Shown piece by piece: positions 20,718 to 30,250 of a stretch of DNA of 64,000 nucleotides (within the stretch, counting starts at the first letter, position 1; every line of letters starts with the position of its first letter). A program made the position numbers and the translations under genes. This stretch comes from Betaproteobacteria bacterium (GTDB taxonomy: Bacteria; Pseudomonadota; Gammaproteobacteria; Burkholderiales; SG8-41): NCBI GenBank assembly GCA_028292435.1, contig JAQGMI010000072.1, positions 103,720 to 167,719 on the forward strand. Reading direction: 5' to 3'. The notes under the pieces are model-generated. The model did no database searches. It saw only the letters and a program-made list of their open reading frames with translations, and was not told the DNA's origin.

Positions 20718-22040
20718 ATGAAATGGTTCAAGCGCTTCGCAATCCTGACTGCGGTATTGGCAGCAATCGCAGCAGCGATTCCCCTGTTCATCAAGCTCGA
20801 CGATTTTATTCCCCGCGTCGAGAAGGAGGCGTCCGCCAAGTTAAGCGAGCCGGTCACCATCAAACGCCTGAGTTTCGGGCTGATGCCTGTGCCGCATTTG
20901 ACCGTCGATGGAATTGCCATCGGTAAAACGGCGGACATTCGGTTGGCCCAGGTCACAGTTAAACCGGCGATTCTTTCGCTGTTGTCGGCAACCAAGGTGA
21001 TCCGGTCAGTCGAAGTGAAGTCGCTGGTGTTGACGCAAAAAGCGATAGACAAGCTGACGGCGCTCGGCAAATCGAGCAAAGAAGCGCCGGCACCTGTACG
21101 CATTGAAAGCATCCGTTTGGACGATGCGCTGATCCAGTTCGAAAACACTCAGTTCGGACCTTTTGACGCGCGCATTTCGCTCGACAGCAGCGGTCAACCG
21201 GCCGATTCGACAGTGACGACGCAGGACGGCAAGCTAAAGATTTCGGTAAAACCTGACAATGCGCAGTACCTCATCGATGCAGTGGCCAAAGCATGGAAAG
21301 CGCCGCTCGGGCCTCCGATCGAGTTCGACGAACTGCTGATCAAAGGTGTGGCGACGGTCAACGGCGCTGAGTTCAACGACATCTCCGCCAAACTATATGG
21401 CGGCACCGTCAAGGGCAAGGCGAGCGCCGGGTGGCTAAAGGGCCTGCAGGTCAAGGGCAGCTTCGAAATCGACCAGATTGAGTTGAAAACGCTCGTGCCG
21501 CTCGTATCGCCGGGAGCCAAAATGAGCGGCCGGCTGAATGCGAAGCCGGTTTTTTCCGCATCGGCGGCCGATGCGAACCAGTTGCTCAACGCGATGCATC
21601 TCGAAACGCCGTTCAATGTCCAGAATGGAGTTTTGCATGGCATCGATATCGAGAAAGCGGCCACCCATTTGATCAAGCAGGGGGCGACGGGCGGCGAAAC
21701 CCGTTTCGAGCAATTGTCTGGGCACCTGGTTCGCGACCGCGCCGCGCATCAGTTCACGCAGTTGAAAATTGCATCCGGCGCCCTCGCGGCCGATGGCAAC
21801 GTTAACATTTCGGCGCGGCAGGATTTGTCGGGCCGCGTCAATGCGCAGGTAAAAGCGGTCGGGACAAGCGCAACGGTACCCCTCAACGTTGCCGGCACCG
21901 TGCACTCGCCGCTGCTGTATCCGAGCGGCGGCACGATGGCGGGCGCCGCAATCGGGACGGTGCTGCTGCCGGGCGTCGGTACCGGCATCGGCGCCAAGGC
22001 CGGTCAAGCCATTGAAGGACTTTTCGGGAAGAAGAAGTGA
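20718..22040 (+). CDS. AsmA family protein
   Basis: A 440-residue envelope protein with one N-terminal membrane anchor (about residues 7-25) and a large periplasmic part. The early EKEASAKLSEPVTIKRLSF and later KAKPVFSASA-like repeats resemble AsmA/YhdP-type proteins, implicated in lipid transport between membranes. The C-terminus carries a Gly-zipper (AGAAIGTVLLPGVGTGIGAKAG) before a Lys-rich end, which is unusual. AAAGGA lies 8 bases before the start. Confidence 0.78.
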   Translation: MKWFKRFAILTAVLAAIAAAIPLFIKLDDFIPRVEKEASAKLSEPVTIKRLSFGLMPVPHLTVDGIAIGKTADIRLAQVTVKPAILSLLSATKVIRSVEVKSLVLTQKAIDKLTALGKSSKEAPAPVRIESIRLDDALIQFENTQFGPFDARISLDSSGQPADSTVTTQDGKLKISVKPDNAQYLIDAVAKAWKAPLGPPIEFDELLIKGVATVNGAEFNDISAKLYGGTVKGKASAGWLKGLQVKGSFEIDQIELKTLVPLVSPGAKMSGRLNAKPVFSASAADANQLLNAMHLETPFNVQNGVLHGIDIEKAATHLIKQGATGGETRFEQLSGHLVRDRAAHQFTQLKIASGALAADGNVNISARQDLSGRVNAQVKAVGTSATVPLNVAGTVHSPLLYPSGGTMAGAAIGTVLLPGVGTGIGAKAGQAIEGLFGKKK

Positions 22041-22047
22041 AGCCGAG

Positions 22048-23322
22048 CTAATTGGATGCGCGTTTCGGCGTCGGCTGATCGCCATTCCACGGCGCGACTT
22101 TGGGCAGCAACAACATGCCCGGCAAGGCGAGCAGCGTGCACAGCAAGAAGAAATTCAGCCAGCCCATATTTTCGACGAGCACGCCGGTGACTGAATTGAT
22201 CACCACGCGCGGCGCCGCGGCGAGACTCGTGAACAAGGCCAACTGCGTCGCCGTGTAAAGCGGATGAGTCGCGCGCGCGATAAACGCCACGAACGCGACG
22301 GTACCGAGCCCGACGCCGAGCGCCTCAAAGCTGATCGCCGCCGCGAGCATCACGCGATCTCGCGGAAACTCGGTCAGCAGTGCAAAACCGAGAATCGACA
22401 CGACCTGCACCACGCCAAACAGCCACAGGGCCCGGTTGATGCCGAGCTTTAGCATCCAGATACCACCCAGCAATCCGCCGAATACGCTCGGCCATAATCC
22501 CGCGTGCTTGGCGATGAGTCCAATCTCCGTTTTGGTGAAACCCATGTCGAGATAGAACGGCGTCGCGAGCGCAGTGGCCATGCTGTCGCCGAGCTTGTAC
22601 AACACAATGAATGTCAGCATGAGCAGCGCCGAACGCACGCCGGCGCGCGAAATGAATTCGCGAAAGGGTTCGACGACTGCATCGCGCAGCGTGCGCGGCA
22701 TGGCACCCGCGAGTTTCGGTTCATCGACCATGAGTGTCATGACGATGCCGGGCAGCATGAACAGCGCGGTGATGATGAACACCGTGTTCCACGGCATCAG
22801 GTCGGCAAGGATCAGCGACAGCGAGCCCGGCACGAGGCCGGCTATCCGGTATGCATTGACGTGTATCGAGTTGCCAAGGCCCAGTTCGCTGTCGGCAAGA
22901 ATTTCGCGTCGGTACGCATCGAGCACGATGTCCTGCGTTGCGCTCAGAAACGCCACGCTCATCGCGAGCAGCGCGATCGTGAGCAGGTCGAGCTGTGGGT
23001 CGAGTGCGCCGAAGATCGGCAGCACGACGACCAGCGCAAGCTGGGAAACGAGCATCCAGCCGCGGCGGCGGCCGAAGGCGGGCAACGCATAGCGGTCGAG
23101 CAGCGGCGACCACAGAAATTTCCAGTTATACGGAAACTGCATCAGCGCAAACAGGCCGATTGCGCGCAAGTCGACGTGTTCCGAGCGCAGCCATGCGGGC
23201 AGCAATGAAAGCAGGATGTAAAGCGGCAGGCCCGAACTGAAGCCGGTGAACACGCAAATCAGCATGCGCCGGTTGAACAGCGCATGACGCCAGTCAATGG
23301 GCGGCGCGTGTGCTTCTGCCAT
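22048..23322 (-). CDS. ampG: AmpG-type muropeptide permease (MFS)
   Basis: Inner-membrane importer of 424 residues that would bring anhydro-muropeptides into the cytoplasm for cell-wall recycling. It has about twelve membrane segments. AmpG-like phrases include FTGFSSGLPLYILLSLLPAW, LWSPLLDRYALP and SATQDIVLDAYRRE. It is the third gene after metX-metW with a five-base gap, so it probably shares their transcript, although the pathways are unrelated. Confidence 0.88.
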   Translation of the reverse strand: MAEAHAPPIDWRHALFNRRMLICVFTGFSSGLPLYILLSLLPAWLRSEHVDLRAIGLFALMQFPYNWKFLWSPLLDRYALPAFGRRRGWMLVSQLALVVVLPIFGALDPQLDLLTIALLAMSVAFLSATQDIVLDAYRREILADSELGLGNSIHVNAYRIAGLVPGSLSLILADLMPWNTVFIITALFMLPGIVMTLMVDEPKLAGAMPRTLRDAVVEPFREFISRAGVRSALLMLTFIVLYKLGDSMATALATPFYLDMGFTKTEIGLIAKHAGLWPSVFGGLLGGIWMLKLGINRALWLFGVVQVVSILGFALLTEFPRDRVMLAAAISFEALGVGLGTVAFVAFIARATHPLYTATQLALFTSLAAAPRVVINSVTGVLVENMGWLNFFLLCTLLALPGMLLLPKVAPWNGDQPTPKRASN

Positions 23323-23327
23323 GGCCG

Positions 23328-23924
23328 CTAGACGCGTTCGAAGCGGAACACGGCGAGCGCGCCGAGCAGGTTGGGCAATATCGTCACGGTCGAACCGCCG
23401 GTGATGACGATGCGCTCAAGAACACGTACGCCATGGTCGCGGCAAAAGTTTTCGAAGTCGGTGAGCGTGCACAAATGAATATTGGGCGTATCGAACCACG
23501 CATAGGGCAGGCTGTCCGATATCGGCATATGGCCCGACATGACCTGCAGCCGGTTGCGCCAGTAGCCGAAGTTCGGAAATGTGACGATGCCCTGGCGGCC
23601 GACGCGGAGCATCTCGCTCACGACGCGCTCGCTGCTGCGCACGGCTTGCAAGGTTTGCGAGAGGATCACGTAATCGAACGAATCGTCGGCGAAGCCCGAG
23701 AGGCCGCGTTCCATGTCGCCTTGCACCACGTTAACGCCGTTAGCGACGCAGGCCAGCACTCGCGCATCGTCGATTTCAACACCATAGCCAATCGTGTCGC
23801 GCTCGTGCGCGAGATAGCGCAGCAGCGTGCCGTCGCCGCAACCCAGGTCGAGCACGCGCGCCGCAGGTTTAATCCAGGTGGCGATCGCCGCGAAATCCGC
23901 GCGTTGAATAGTGCCCGTCTTCAC
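23328..23924 (-). CDS. metW: Methionine biosynthesis protein MetW
   Basis: SAM-dependent methyltransferase-fold protein of 198 residues that accompanies MetX in proteobacteria and is needed for full homoserine acyltransferase activity in some species. The SAM-binding loop is [12 protein letters not shown] near residue 25. The family phrases [13 protein letters not shown] and [11 protein letters not shown] are present. Its start overlaps the metX stop by four bases. Confidence 0.93.
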   Translation of the reverse strand: MKTGTIQRADFAAIATWIKPAARVLDLGCGDGTLLRYLAHERDTIGYGVEIDDARVLACVANGVNVVQGDMERGLSGFADDSFDYVILSQTLQAVRSSERVVSEMLRVGRQGIVTFPNFGYWRNRLQVMSGHMPISDSLPYAWFDTPNIHLCTLTDFENFCRDHGVRVLERIVITGGSTVTILPNLLGALAVFRFERV

Positions 23925-25069
23925 GCTGCAATCTCCCCGCTGATGCGCTCGAAGTACGCTGAAACGACGCCATGGTAGCGCGCGTCGTCGAGCAGAAACG
24001 CATCGTGGCCGTGCGGCGCATCGATTTCGGCGTAAGTCACCGCGCGCCGGTTGTCGAGCAGTGCTTTGATGATTTCACGTGAGCGTTCGGGCGAAAAACG
24101 CCAGTCCGTCGTAAATGAGATGACGAGGAAGCTCGCGGTCGCCGGTTCGAGCGCGAGACTGAGATTGCCGCCATGTGCCGCGGCCGGATCGAAGTAGTCG
24201 AGCGCCTTGGTGATGCGCAAATACGTGTTCGCATCGAAATAATCGGAAAACTTATCGGCTTGATGGCTTAGGTACGATTCGATTTCGAACTCGACACCGA
24301 ACGTGTAGTTGAGCTTGCCGTGACGCAGTTGGCGGCCGAACTTGCTTGCCATCTCATCGTCCGACAAGTAAGTGATGTGGCCGACCATGCGTGCGACGCG
24401 CAGGCCGCGCGTCGGCCGCGTGCCATGCTCGTAGTAGTGGCCGCCGTGGAAATCCGGATCGGTGATGATCGCCTGGCGCGCGACCTCGTTAAACGCAATA
24501 TTTTGTGCCGACAGATTCGGCGCACATGCGATGACGAGCGCATGACTGAGTCGGTCGGGGTACTGGATAGTCCAAGACAGCGCTTGCATCGCGCCCAAGC
24601 TGCCGCCCATGACCGCCGCAAAGCGGCGGATACCAAGGTGGTCGGCAAGTCGCGCCTGCGTGGTTACCCAGTCTTCAACGGTGATGAGCGGAAAATCCGC
24701 TCCCCATGGCTTGCCGGTCGCCGGGTTACTCGATGATGGTCCCGTTGAGCCGAAGCACCCGCCCAGGTTGTTCACGCCGATCACGCAAAAGCGGTTGGTG
24801 TCGAGCGGCTTGTCGGGGCCGATAATGTTGTCCCACCAGCCGACGGTCGCGGGGTCGTGGGCGTAGTAACCCGCAACGTGATGAGAAGCGTTCAATGCGT
24901 GACAGACGAGTACCGCGTTTGAGCGATCGGCATTGAGCGTGCCGTACATTTCATACGCCAGTTCGTAGCCCGGGAGCGTCGCGCCGCATTTCAGCGTTAA
25001 CGGTTCGGTAAAGCCGGCAACGCGCGGTGTAACCACGCCGACTGATTTCGGTTCTTTTAATCTGTCCAT
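23921..25069 (-). CDS. metX: Homoserine O-acyltransferase MetX
   Basis: Alpha/beta-hydrolase-fold enzyme of 382 residues that acylates homoserine with acetyl- or succinyl-CoA, the first committed step to methionine. The nucleophilic Ser is in [10 protein letters not shown] and the catalytic His in [10 protein letters not shown] near residue 355, with the conserved [12 protein letters not shown] and [11 protein letters not shown]. The acyl donor cannot be assigned from sequence alone. The gene is headed by a SAM-II aptamer and a terminator hairpin. The ATG at 25069 has no clear ribosome binding site because it stands right behind the hairpin. Confidence 0.93.
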   Translation of the reverse strand: MDRLKEPKSVGVVTPRVAGFTEPLTLKCGATLPGYELAYEMYGTLNADRSNAVLVCHALNASHHVAGYYAHDPATVGWWDNIIGPDKPLDTNRFCVIGVNNLGGCFGSTGPSSSNPATGKPWGADFPLITVEDWVTTQARLADHLGIRRFAAVMGGSLGAMQALSWTIQYPDRLSHALVIACAPNLSAQNIAFNEVARQAIITDPDFHGGHYYEHGTRPTRGLRVARMVGHITYLSDDEMASKFGRQLRHGKLNYTFGVEFEIESYLSHQADKFSDYFDANTYLRITKALDYFDPAAAHGGNLSLALEPATASFLVISFTTDWRFSPERSREIIKALLDNRRAVTYAEIDAPHGHDAFLLDDARYHGVVSAYFERISGEIAA

Positions 25070-25074
25070 AAATG

Positions 25075-25106
25075 AAAAACCCGGTCTGCTTGCGTCAGCC
25101 CGGGTT
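25075..25106 (-). terminator. Attenuator hairpin in the metX leader
   Basis: On the minus strand, AACCCGG (25106-25100) pairs with CCGGGTT (25084-25078); an inner GCT/AGC pair can extend the stem, and a run of five T follows (25079-25075). This is an intrinsic terminator placed only eight bases after the SAM-II aptamer and five bases before the metX start. It could therefore stop transcription, or hide the start, when SAM is bound. Confidence 0.7.
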
Positions 25107-25111
25107 GTCTT

Positions 25112-25164
25112 TCTCTTTAGCCGGATTTATTAGGCGCCCGCAAGCTGAACTCAAATCGGCGCAC
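25112..25164 (-). ncRNA. SAM-II riboswitch aptamer upstream of metX
   Basis: The minus-strand leader contains GCGCCGAUUUGA, then a loop ending UUGCG, GGCGCC, UAAUAAAU and GGCUAAAG, in the order of the SAM-II fold. P1 is formed by GCGCC with GGCGC. The GAUUU loop start, the AAUAAAU joining strand and the terminal GCUAAAG match SAM-II RNAs from memory of the family. In this fold an H-type pseudoknot binds S-adenosylmethionine and represses methionine genes, which fits metX-metW downstream. Confidence 0.8.
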
Positions 25165-25266
25165 AACAACTGATACAACGTTACAGGGTCACGGCGGGCA
25201 TTGTCAAATTTGTGCGCGGCGTGCTGCCCGCTTCAATGACGGCAGGATGCGTAATTGCAGAACGGC

Positions 25267-26994
25267 TCACGCATTAAGCCGGGCGAGCATCGAGCGCAGT
25301 TTGTCCGGATCGTTCACGCGCAGCATCTTGCCGACTTGCGGCACGATGTCGCGTAATTTCGAACTGAGTACCCGCTGTTTCACTTCGAGCAGGCGCGCCG
25401 GATGCATCGACAGTTGCCGCAGGCCGAAGCCGAGCAACAGGCGTGTCAGCTGCACGTCGCCCGCCATCTCGCCGCACAGCGCAATCGGCTTGCCGGCCTT
25501 GTTGCATGTCTTGATGATGTGCGCGACGAGATTCAACACCGCCGGATGCAGTGGATCGTAGAGGTGCGCGACGCTGTCGTCGGTGCGATCGATTGCGAGC
25601 GTGTACTGGATCAGGTCATTGGTGCCGATCGACAGGAAGTCGAGCTTTTCAATGAAGGTATTGATGGCAAGCGCTGCGGCGGGGATCTCTATCATGCCGC
25701 CGATTTCGACATTGCGATCGAACGGTATGTACTGATCTTCGAGGCTTTTCTTGGCGAGCGCGATATAGCTCAACGCCTGGGTAATTTCAGGCATGCTCAT
25801 CAGCATAGGAATTAAAATCTTTAATTTCCCGTAATGTGATGCTCGCAGCATCGCGCGCAGCTGGGCCAGGAACATCTGCGGTTCGGTCAACGACAGTCGA
25901 ATCGCGCGCAGGCCGAGCGCCGGGTTAGTGCCTGTCGCGACGGCGCCGTTGATCTGCTTGTCCGCGCCTAAGTCGTAGGTCCGGATAATGACCGGGAGCC
26001 CGTCCATTTCACGGACGACCTGACGGTAAGCTTCGAACTGCTCGTCCTCGTCAGGCAGATTGTCGCGATTCAGGAACAGAAACTCGGTGCGGAAGAGGCC
26101 GATTCCCATCGCGCCGTTTTCGCGGGCACCGGCGATGTCGTCGGGTAATTCGATATTGGCTTGCAACTGAACGTCGACTTCATCCAGCGTGGTCGCGCGG
26201 GTATCACGCAGGCGTTTGAGTTTCTGCCGTTCGATGTCCCATTGGTGCTGGCGCAGCTTGTACTCAGCGAGCGCCTGCGGATCGGGATCGACGATGATCA
26301 CGCCCTGCGTGCCGTCGACGATGATCAGTTCGTTTTCGCGGATCAGTTGACGCGCGTGATGCAGTGCGACGATCGACGGAATGTTGAGGCTGCGCGCGAC
26401 AATCGCGGTGTGCGATGTGGTGCCGCCTAAGTCGGTGATGAAGCTCGCGAACTGGTGCTGCTTGAACTGAATGACGTCGGCGGGCGACAGGTCATGCGCG
26501 ACCATGATCAGGTTCTGCTCATCGTCGGTGCGCGCCGGCGGCGCGTAGCCGGGCTGGCCGAGCAGTACTTTCATCACGCGGTCGACGACCTGGATGACAT
26601 CGGCCTTGCGCTCGCGCAGATAACCGTCTTCGATCTGATCGAACTGATCTAGCAACGCATCCATCTGCACCTTGAGCGCCCATTCCGCGTTGCATTGCTC
26701 GGCCTCAATGATCTCGCGCGGCGCCGATGACAGCGTCGCGTCGTTGAGTATCATCAGGTGCAGGTTCAGGAACGCATCAAATTCCTGCGGCGCATTCGCC
26801 GGAATCTGCGTGCGCAGCGTCTCAAGGTCGGCGCGCACGGTTTTCAACGCACTGTCAAAACGTGCGATTTCGTCGGCAATCTGCCGCTGGGGAACGACGT
26901 AGTGCGCGACTTCAAGCCTGGCGTGGGAAACCAGGTGTGCGTGTCCGATGGCGATGCCGCCGGACACCGGAATGCCGTGCATGGTAAAGCTCAT
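25267..26994 (-). CDS. ptsI: PTS enzyme I (phosphoenolpyruvate-protein phosphotransferase)
   Basis: Cytoplasmic 575-residue enzyme that autophosphorylates from PEP and passes phosphate to HPr. The phospho-accepting His is in GGTTSHTAIVAR near residue 195. The PEP-binding C-terminal domain contains FLSIGTNDLIQYTLA and the conserved Cys in ALCGEMAGD. No sugar-specific EIIB/EIIC gene lies nearby, so the chain EI-HPr-EIIA here is probably regulatory. A 106-base gap with degenerate repeats separates it from ptsH. Confidence 0.95.
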   Translation of the reverse strand: MSFTMHGIPVSGGIAIGHAHLVSHARLEVAHYVVPQRQIADEIARFDSALKTVRADLETLRTQIPANAPQEFDAFLNLHLMILNDATLSSAPREIIEAEQCNAEWALKVQMDALLDQFDQIEDGYLRERKADVIQVVDRVMKVLLGQPGYAPPARTDDEQNLIMVAHDLSPADVIQFKQHQFASFITDLGGTTSHTAIVARSLNIPSIVALHHARQLIRENELIIVDGTQGVIIVDPDPQALAEYKLRQHQWDIERQKLKRLRDTRATTLDEVDVQLQANIELPDDIAGARENGAMGIGLFRTEFLFLNRDNLPDEDEQFEAYRQVVREMDGLPVIIRTYDLGADKQINGAVATGTNPALGLRAIRLSLTEPQMFLAQLRAMLRASHYGKLKILIPMLMSMPEITQALSYIALAKKSLEDQYIPFDRNVEIGGMIEIPAAALAINTFIEKLDFLSIGTNDLIQYTLAIDRTDDSVAHLYDPLHPAVLNLVAHIIKTCNKAGKPIALCGEMAGDVQLTRLLLGFGLRQLSMHPARLLEVKQRVLSSKLRDIVPQVGKMLRVNDPDKLRSMLARLNA

Positions 26995-27100
26995 GGATTC
27001 AGGGTCGAGAATCGAAGACTGAGGATCGAGGACTCAGGATAACAGCCCGCGGTCCCCGCGCGGGCACTCACGCCACAATCCCCGCTCCTCAATCCTGGCT

Positions 27101-27370
27101 TTACTCACCTTCTCCGAAATAATCCGCAATCAAACCCGTGAGCGCCGTCATCGCAGCCTCTTCGTCCGGGCCTTCGGTCTCGATTTGAACCGTCGAGCCC
27201 TTCGCCGCCGCCAGCATCATGACCCCCATGATGCTTTTTGCGTTCACGCGCCTGCCATTGCGGGCGATCCATACGTTGCTGGAAAATTGTCCCGCAAGTT
27301 GCGTCAGCTTCGCCGATGCGCGCGCATGCAGCCCGAGCTTGTTGATGATTTCAGCTTCCCGTTGCAGCAT
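27101..27370 (-). CDS. ptsH: Phosphocarrier protein HPr
   Basis: An 89-residue phosphocarrier. The active His is in NKLGLHARASAK near residue 16. The conserved Ser of the regulatory helix is in NAKSIMGVMMLAA, the form that HPr kinase could modify. It overlaps the upstream EIIA gene by 20 bases and would relay phosphate from enzyme I to that EIIA. Confidence 0.95.
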   Translation of the reverse strand: MLQREAEIINKLGLHARASAKLTQLAGQFSSNVWIARNGRRVNAKSIMGVMMLAAAKGSTVQIETEGPDEEAAMTALTGLIADYFGEGE

Positions 27371-27767
27371 TGTGCAGCTTGAACATGGGCACTCGAATCA
27401 CGCCTTCGCAGCCGCCGCTGATCGCCTTGGTTACGATGGTCTGCAGATCGCGGTCGCGGTAGGTAAGCACGCGAATCAGCATCGGCAGGCTGACGCCGGC
27501 GACCGCTTCGATTTTGCCAGGCGCAACGAGCTTGGAAGCGAGATTGCTTGGCGTGCCGCCGTACATATCGGACAGAATCAACACGCCTGCGCCTTCATCG
27601 AGTTCTTTGGTCAGCGCGCGCGCTTGCGGCAAGAGCAGCATCGGATCATCTTGCGCCGTGACGCCGAGTTGCTTCAGGCGGGGCGGGCGTTTATTCAGCA
27701 CATGGCACGCACAATGGATCATGCTTTCGCCGAGGGTGCCGTGGGTGATGAGCAGAATGCCTATCAT
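27351..27767 (-). CDS. PTS EIIA component, mannose family
   Basis: A 138-residue EIIA of the mannose/fructose/sorbose superfamily. The phosphorylated His lies in GILLITHGTLGES near residue 9, and LILSDMYGGTPSNLA is the family's second signature. With only HPr and EI beside it and no membrane component, it likely acts as a regulator, as in other betaproteobacteria. It is followed directly by ptsH. Confidence 0.9.
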   Translation of the reverse strand: MIGILLITHGTLGESMIHCACHVLNKRPPRLKQLGVTAQDDPMLLLPQARALTKELDEGAGVLILSDMYGGTPSNLASKLVAPGKIEAVAGVSLPMLIRVLTYRDRDLQTIVTKAISGGCEGVIRVPMFKLHNAATGS

Positions 27768-27850
27768 GCGGAGCGCGAAGTTGTTGCAATGCGCAATTAT
27801 ACTACTTCAGCCGTCGCGACCGGCCGTCGCCCTAGAGCACCGCCGTGCGT

Positions 27851-28795
27851 TCAGTGTTCGAACGCGCGCTCGAGCGCGTCGAGCATCATGCCAGCGACAT
27901 TGAAGCCGGTTTGGTCCATGATTTCCTGAAAACAGGTGGGGCTCGTGACATTGACTTCGGTCAGATAGTCGCCGATGACGTCGAGTCCGACCAGCAGCAG
28001 GCCCTGCGCATGCAATTGCGGCCCCAGCGTCTCGGCGATCTCACGGTCGCGCGGCGTCAGTTCACGCGCAACGCCGGTGCCACCCGCGGCGAGGTTGCCG
28101 CGCGTCTCGCCGGGCTTGGGTATGCGCGCGAGCGCAAAAGGCACCGGCTTGCCGGCGATCAACAACACGCGCTTGTCGCCGTCTACGATCGCCGGAATAT
28201 AGCGCTGCGCCATGATCGTGCGCAGTCCAAATTGCGTGAGCGTTTCGATGATGACATTGAGGTTCGGATCTTTTGCCTGGACGCGAAACACCGACGCGCC
28301 GCCCATGCCGTCGAGCGGTTTCAAAATGATGTCGCCGTGCGTCTGCAGGAAATCATGGATCAGCCGCGCATGGCGGGTGACCAGCGTCGGAGCGGTGAAC
28401 TGCCCAAAGCGCGCGATCGTGAGCTTCTCGTTGCAATCGCGAATCGCGCGCGGATTATTGAAAACGCGCGCGCCCTGCTCCTGTGCCAGCTCGAGCAAAT
28501 ACGTGCTGTACAAGTACTCCATGTCGAACGGCGGGTCCTTGCGCATCACGACCGCGTCGAAGTCCTTCAAGGCAATCGTTTCGGTTTCCTCGCTGCGATA
28601 CCAGAGGACCGACTCGCCGGTCAGGTGCAGCTTTTGCGCATAGCCGGTCACGACGCCTGAATTCCACACGACGTCCTGCTGCAGCAGCGTGTACAGCGTA
28701 TGTCCGCGCGCCGCGGCTTCGCGCATCATCGCAAACGTCGAATCTTTATAAATCTTGAATCCGTCGAGCGCATCGACGACGAAAGCGATCTTCAT
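27851..28795 (-). CDS. gshB: Glutathione synthetase
   Basis: ATP-grasp ligase of 314 residues that joins gamma-glutamylcysteine and glycine. The ATG at 28795 gives the standard start MKIAFVVDALDGFKIYKDST. ATP-grasp features include ILKPLDGMGGASVFRV and the terminal NVTSPTCFQEI with Mg ligands. It follows gshA by 19 bases in the same operon. Confidence 0.95.
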   Translation of the reverse strand: MKIAFVVDALDGFKIYKDSTFAMMREAAARGHTLYTLLQQDVVWNSGVVTGYAQKLHLTGESVLWYRSEETETIALKDFDAVVMRKDPPFDMEYLYSTYLLELAQEQGARVFNNPRAIRDCNEKLTIARFGQFTAPTLVTRHARLIHDFLQTHGDIILKPLDGMGGASVFRVQAKDPNLNVIIETLTQFGLRTIMAQRYIPAIVDGDKRVLLIAGKPVPFALARIPKPGETRGNLAAGGTGVARELTPRDREIAETLGPQLHAQGLLLVGLDVIGDYLTEVNVTSPTCFQEIMDQTGFNVAGMMLDALERAFEH

Positions 28796-28814
28796 GAATG
28801 CGCGGCGGACTGAA

Positions 28815-30134
28815 TCAGCTACCCGCGCTGCGCGCCGGTGCAATCGACGTCACGTCTGCGGTCGCTACGGTTTGCTCTAATTCGAGTGCCGCGGCAACCA
28901 GCGCGAGCCGCGCGATCACGCCATACGCATAAAACCGATTCGGCGGGCAGTCGGGATCGTCGAGGTCGGGCGAATAACACGGCTTCTCGAAGGCGAGCGG
29001 CACGAACTGCATGCCCGGCGCGTTGAGGCTCTGGTCCTGGCCGCGGCTCGAATGCACGCGGTAAAAGCCGCCGACGACGAAGTGATCGATCATGTACACC
29101 ACCGGCTCGGCGACGGCGTCATTCACGTTTTCAAAGCTGTAGACGCCTTCCTGCACCAGCACTTCGTGCACTTCCAAACCCTCTTTGACGACGGCCATCT
29201 TGTTGCGCTGTTTGCGGTTGAGACCGCGCACTTCGGACGGGTCTTTGACGGTCATGATGCCCATGCCATAGGTGCCCGCATCGGCTTTAACGATCACGAA
29301 GGGTTCCTGCTTGATGCCGTATTCAGCGTATTTAGCCCGGATGTCAGTCAGTATTTCGGAAACGTAGCCTTCGAGGCATTCCTCGCCTTTGCGCTCGTGA
29401 AAATTGATCTTGCCGCATTTTTCAAAATACGGATTGATGAACCACGGATCGATGCCGAGCATTTTCGCGAAGTCAGTCGCAACCTGTTTGTAGAACGCAA
29501 AGTGATTGGACTTGCGGCGCATGTACCAGCCGGCGTTGAGCGGCGGCAGTACGGTTTGCTCGAGATTTTTGAGGATGTCAGGCAATCCTGCAGACAAGTC
29601 GTTGTTCAGCAAGACGACACAGGGATCGAAGCCATCGATGGTCAGACGATTACCGTTGCGCTCCAACGGTTCCAAGGTAATCTTGCTGCCATTCGGCAAC
29701 TGGATATCCGCGGGCGCCGTGACCTCGGGGAGCAAAGTGCCGATGCGCACGATCATGCCGGCATGGCGCAGGATCGTTTGCAAAGCAGCGACGTTTTGCA
29801 AATAGAAAGTGTTGCGCGTGTGGTTCTCCGGGATAAGCAAGACGCCGCGCGCGTCCGGGCAGATTTTCTCGACCGCTGCCATCGTCGCCTGCACGCATAA
29901 TGCGTCGAATTCCGGATTCAGGTTGTTAAACCCGCCCGGATAAAGATTGGTGTCGACCGGCGCAAGTTTGAAACCGCTGTTGCGTAAATCGACCGACGCA
30001 TAAAACGGCGCCGCGTGTTCCTGCCATTGGTTGCGAAACCAATGCTCGATGTCGGGCATGCCCTTCAGGATGTTGCGTTCGAGTTCCAGCAGGGGGCCGG
30101 TCAGGGCGGTGGTCAGGCGCGGAACGGTAGTCAT
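28815..30134 (-). CDS. gshA: Glutamate-cysteine ligase (betaproteobacterial type)
   Basis: Makes gamma-glutamylcysteine, the first step of glutathione synthesis. The protein (about 439 residues) is of the type found in Thiobacillus and Nitrosomonas relatives, distinct from the E. coli GshA. Conserved phrases are LTTALTGPLLELERNI, VDTNLYPGGFNNL and VKADAGTYGMGIMTV. The ATG at 30134 and an ATG at 30146 are both possible; neither has a strong ribosome binding site. It heads the gshA-gshB pair. Confidence 0.92.
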   Translation of the reverse strand: MTTVPRLTTALTGPLLELERNILKGMPDIEHWFRNQWQEHAAPFYASVDLRNSGFKLAPVDTNLYPGGFNNLNPEFDALCVQATMAAVEKICPDARGVLLIPENHTRNTFYLQNVAALQTILRHAGMIVRIGTLLPEVTAPADIQLPNGSKITLEPLERNGNRLTIDGFDPCVVLLNNDLSAGLPDILKNLEQTVLPPLNAGWYMRRKSNHFAFYKQVATDFAKMLGIDPWFINPYFEKCGKINFHERKGEECLEGYVSEILTDIRAKYAEYGIKQEPFVIVKADAGTYGMGIMTVKDPSEVRGLNRKQRNKMAVVKEGLEVHEVLVQEGVYSFENVNDAVAEPVVYMIDHFVVGGFYRVHSSRGQDQSLNAPGMQFVPLAFEKPCYSPDLDDPDCPPNRFYAYGVIARLALVAAALELEQTVATADVTSIAPARSAGS

Positions 30135-30202
30135 TTCAGCTCGCATCTTTGCCGGGCGGCTATTGTAACAAACCGGCTTTCAAGCCCTGAGTCCTGCGCC
30201 GC

Positions 30203-30232
30203 AAAAAAATGGGCGCCCGCAGGCGCCCATTC
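30203..30232 (-). terminator. Terminator after amtB
   Basis: On the minus strand ATGGGCGCC and GGCGCCCAT form a perfect 9-bp GC-rich stem with a short loop, followed by seven T. It sits 18 bases past the amtB stop and closes the porin-glnK-amtB operon. Confidence 0.85.
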
Positions 30233-30250
30233 GTTCGACGGACCGGCGTC

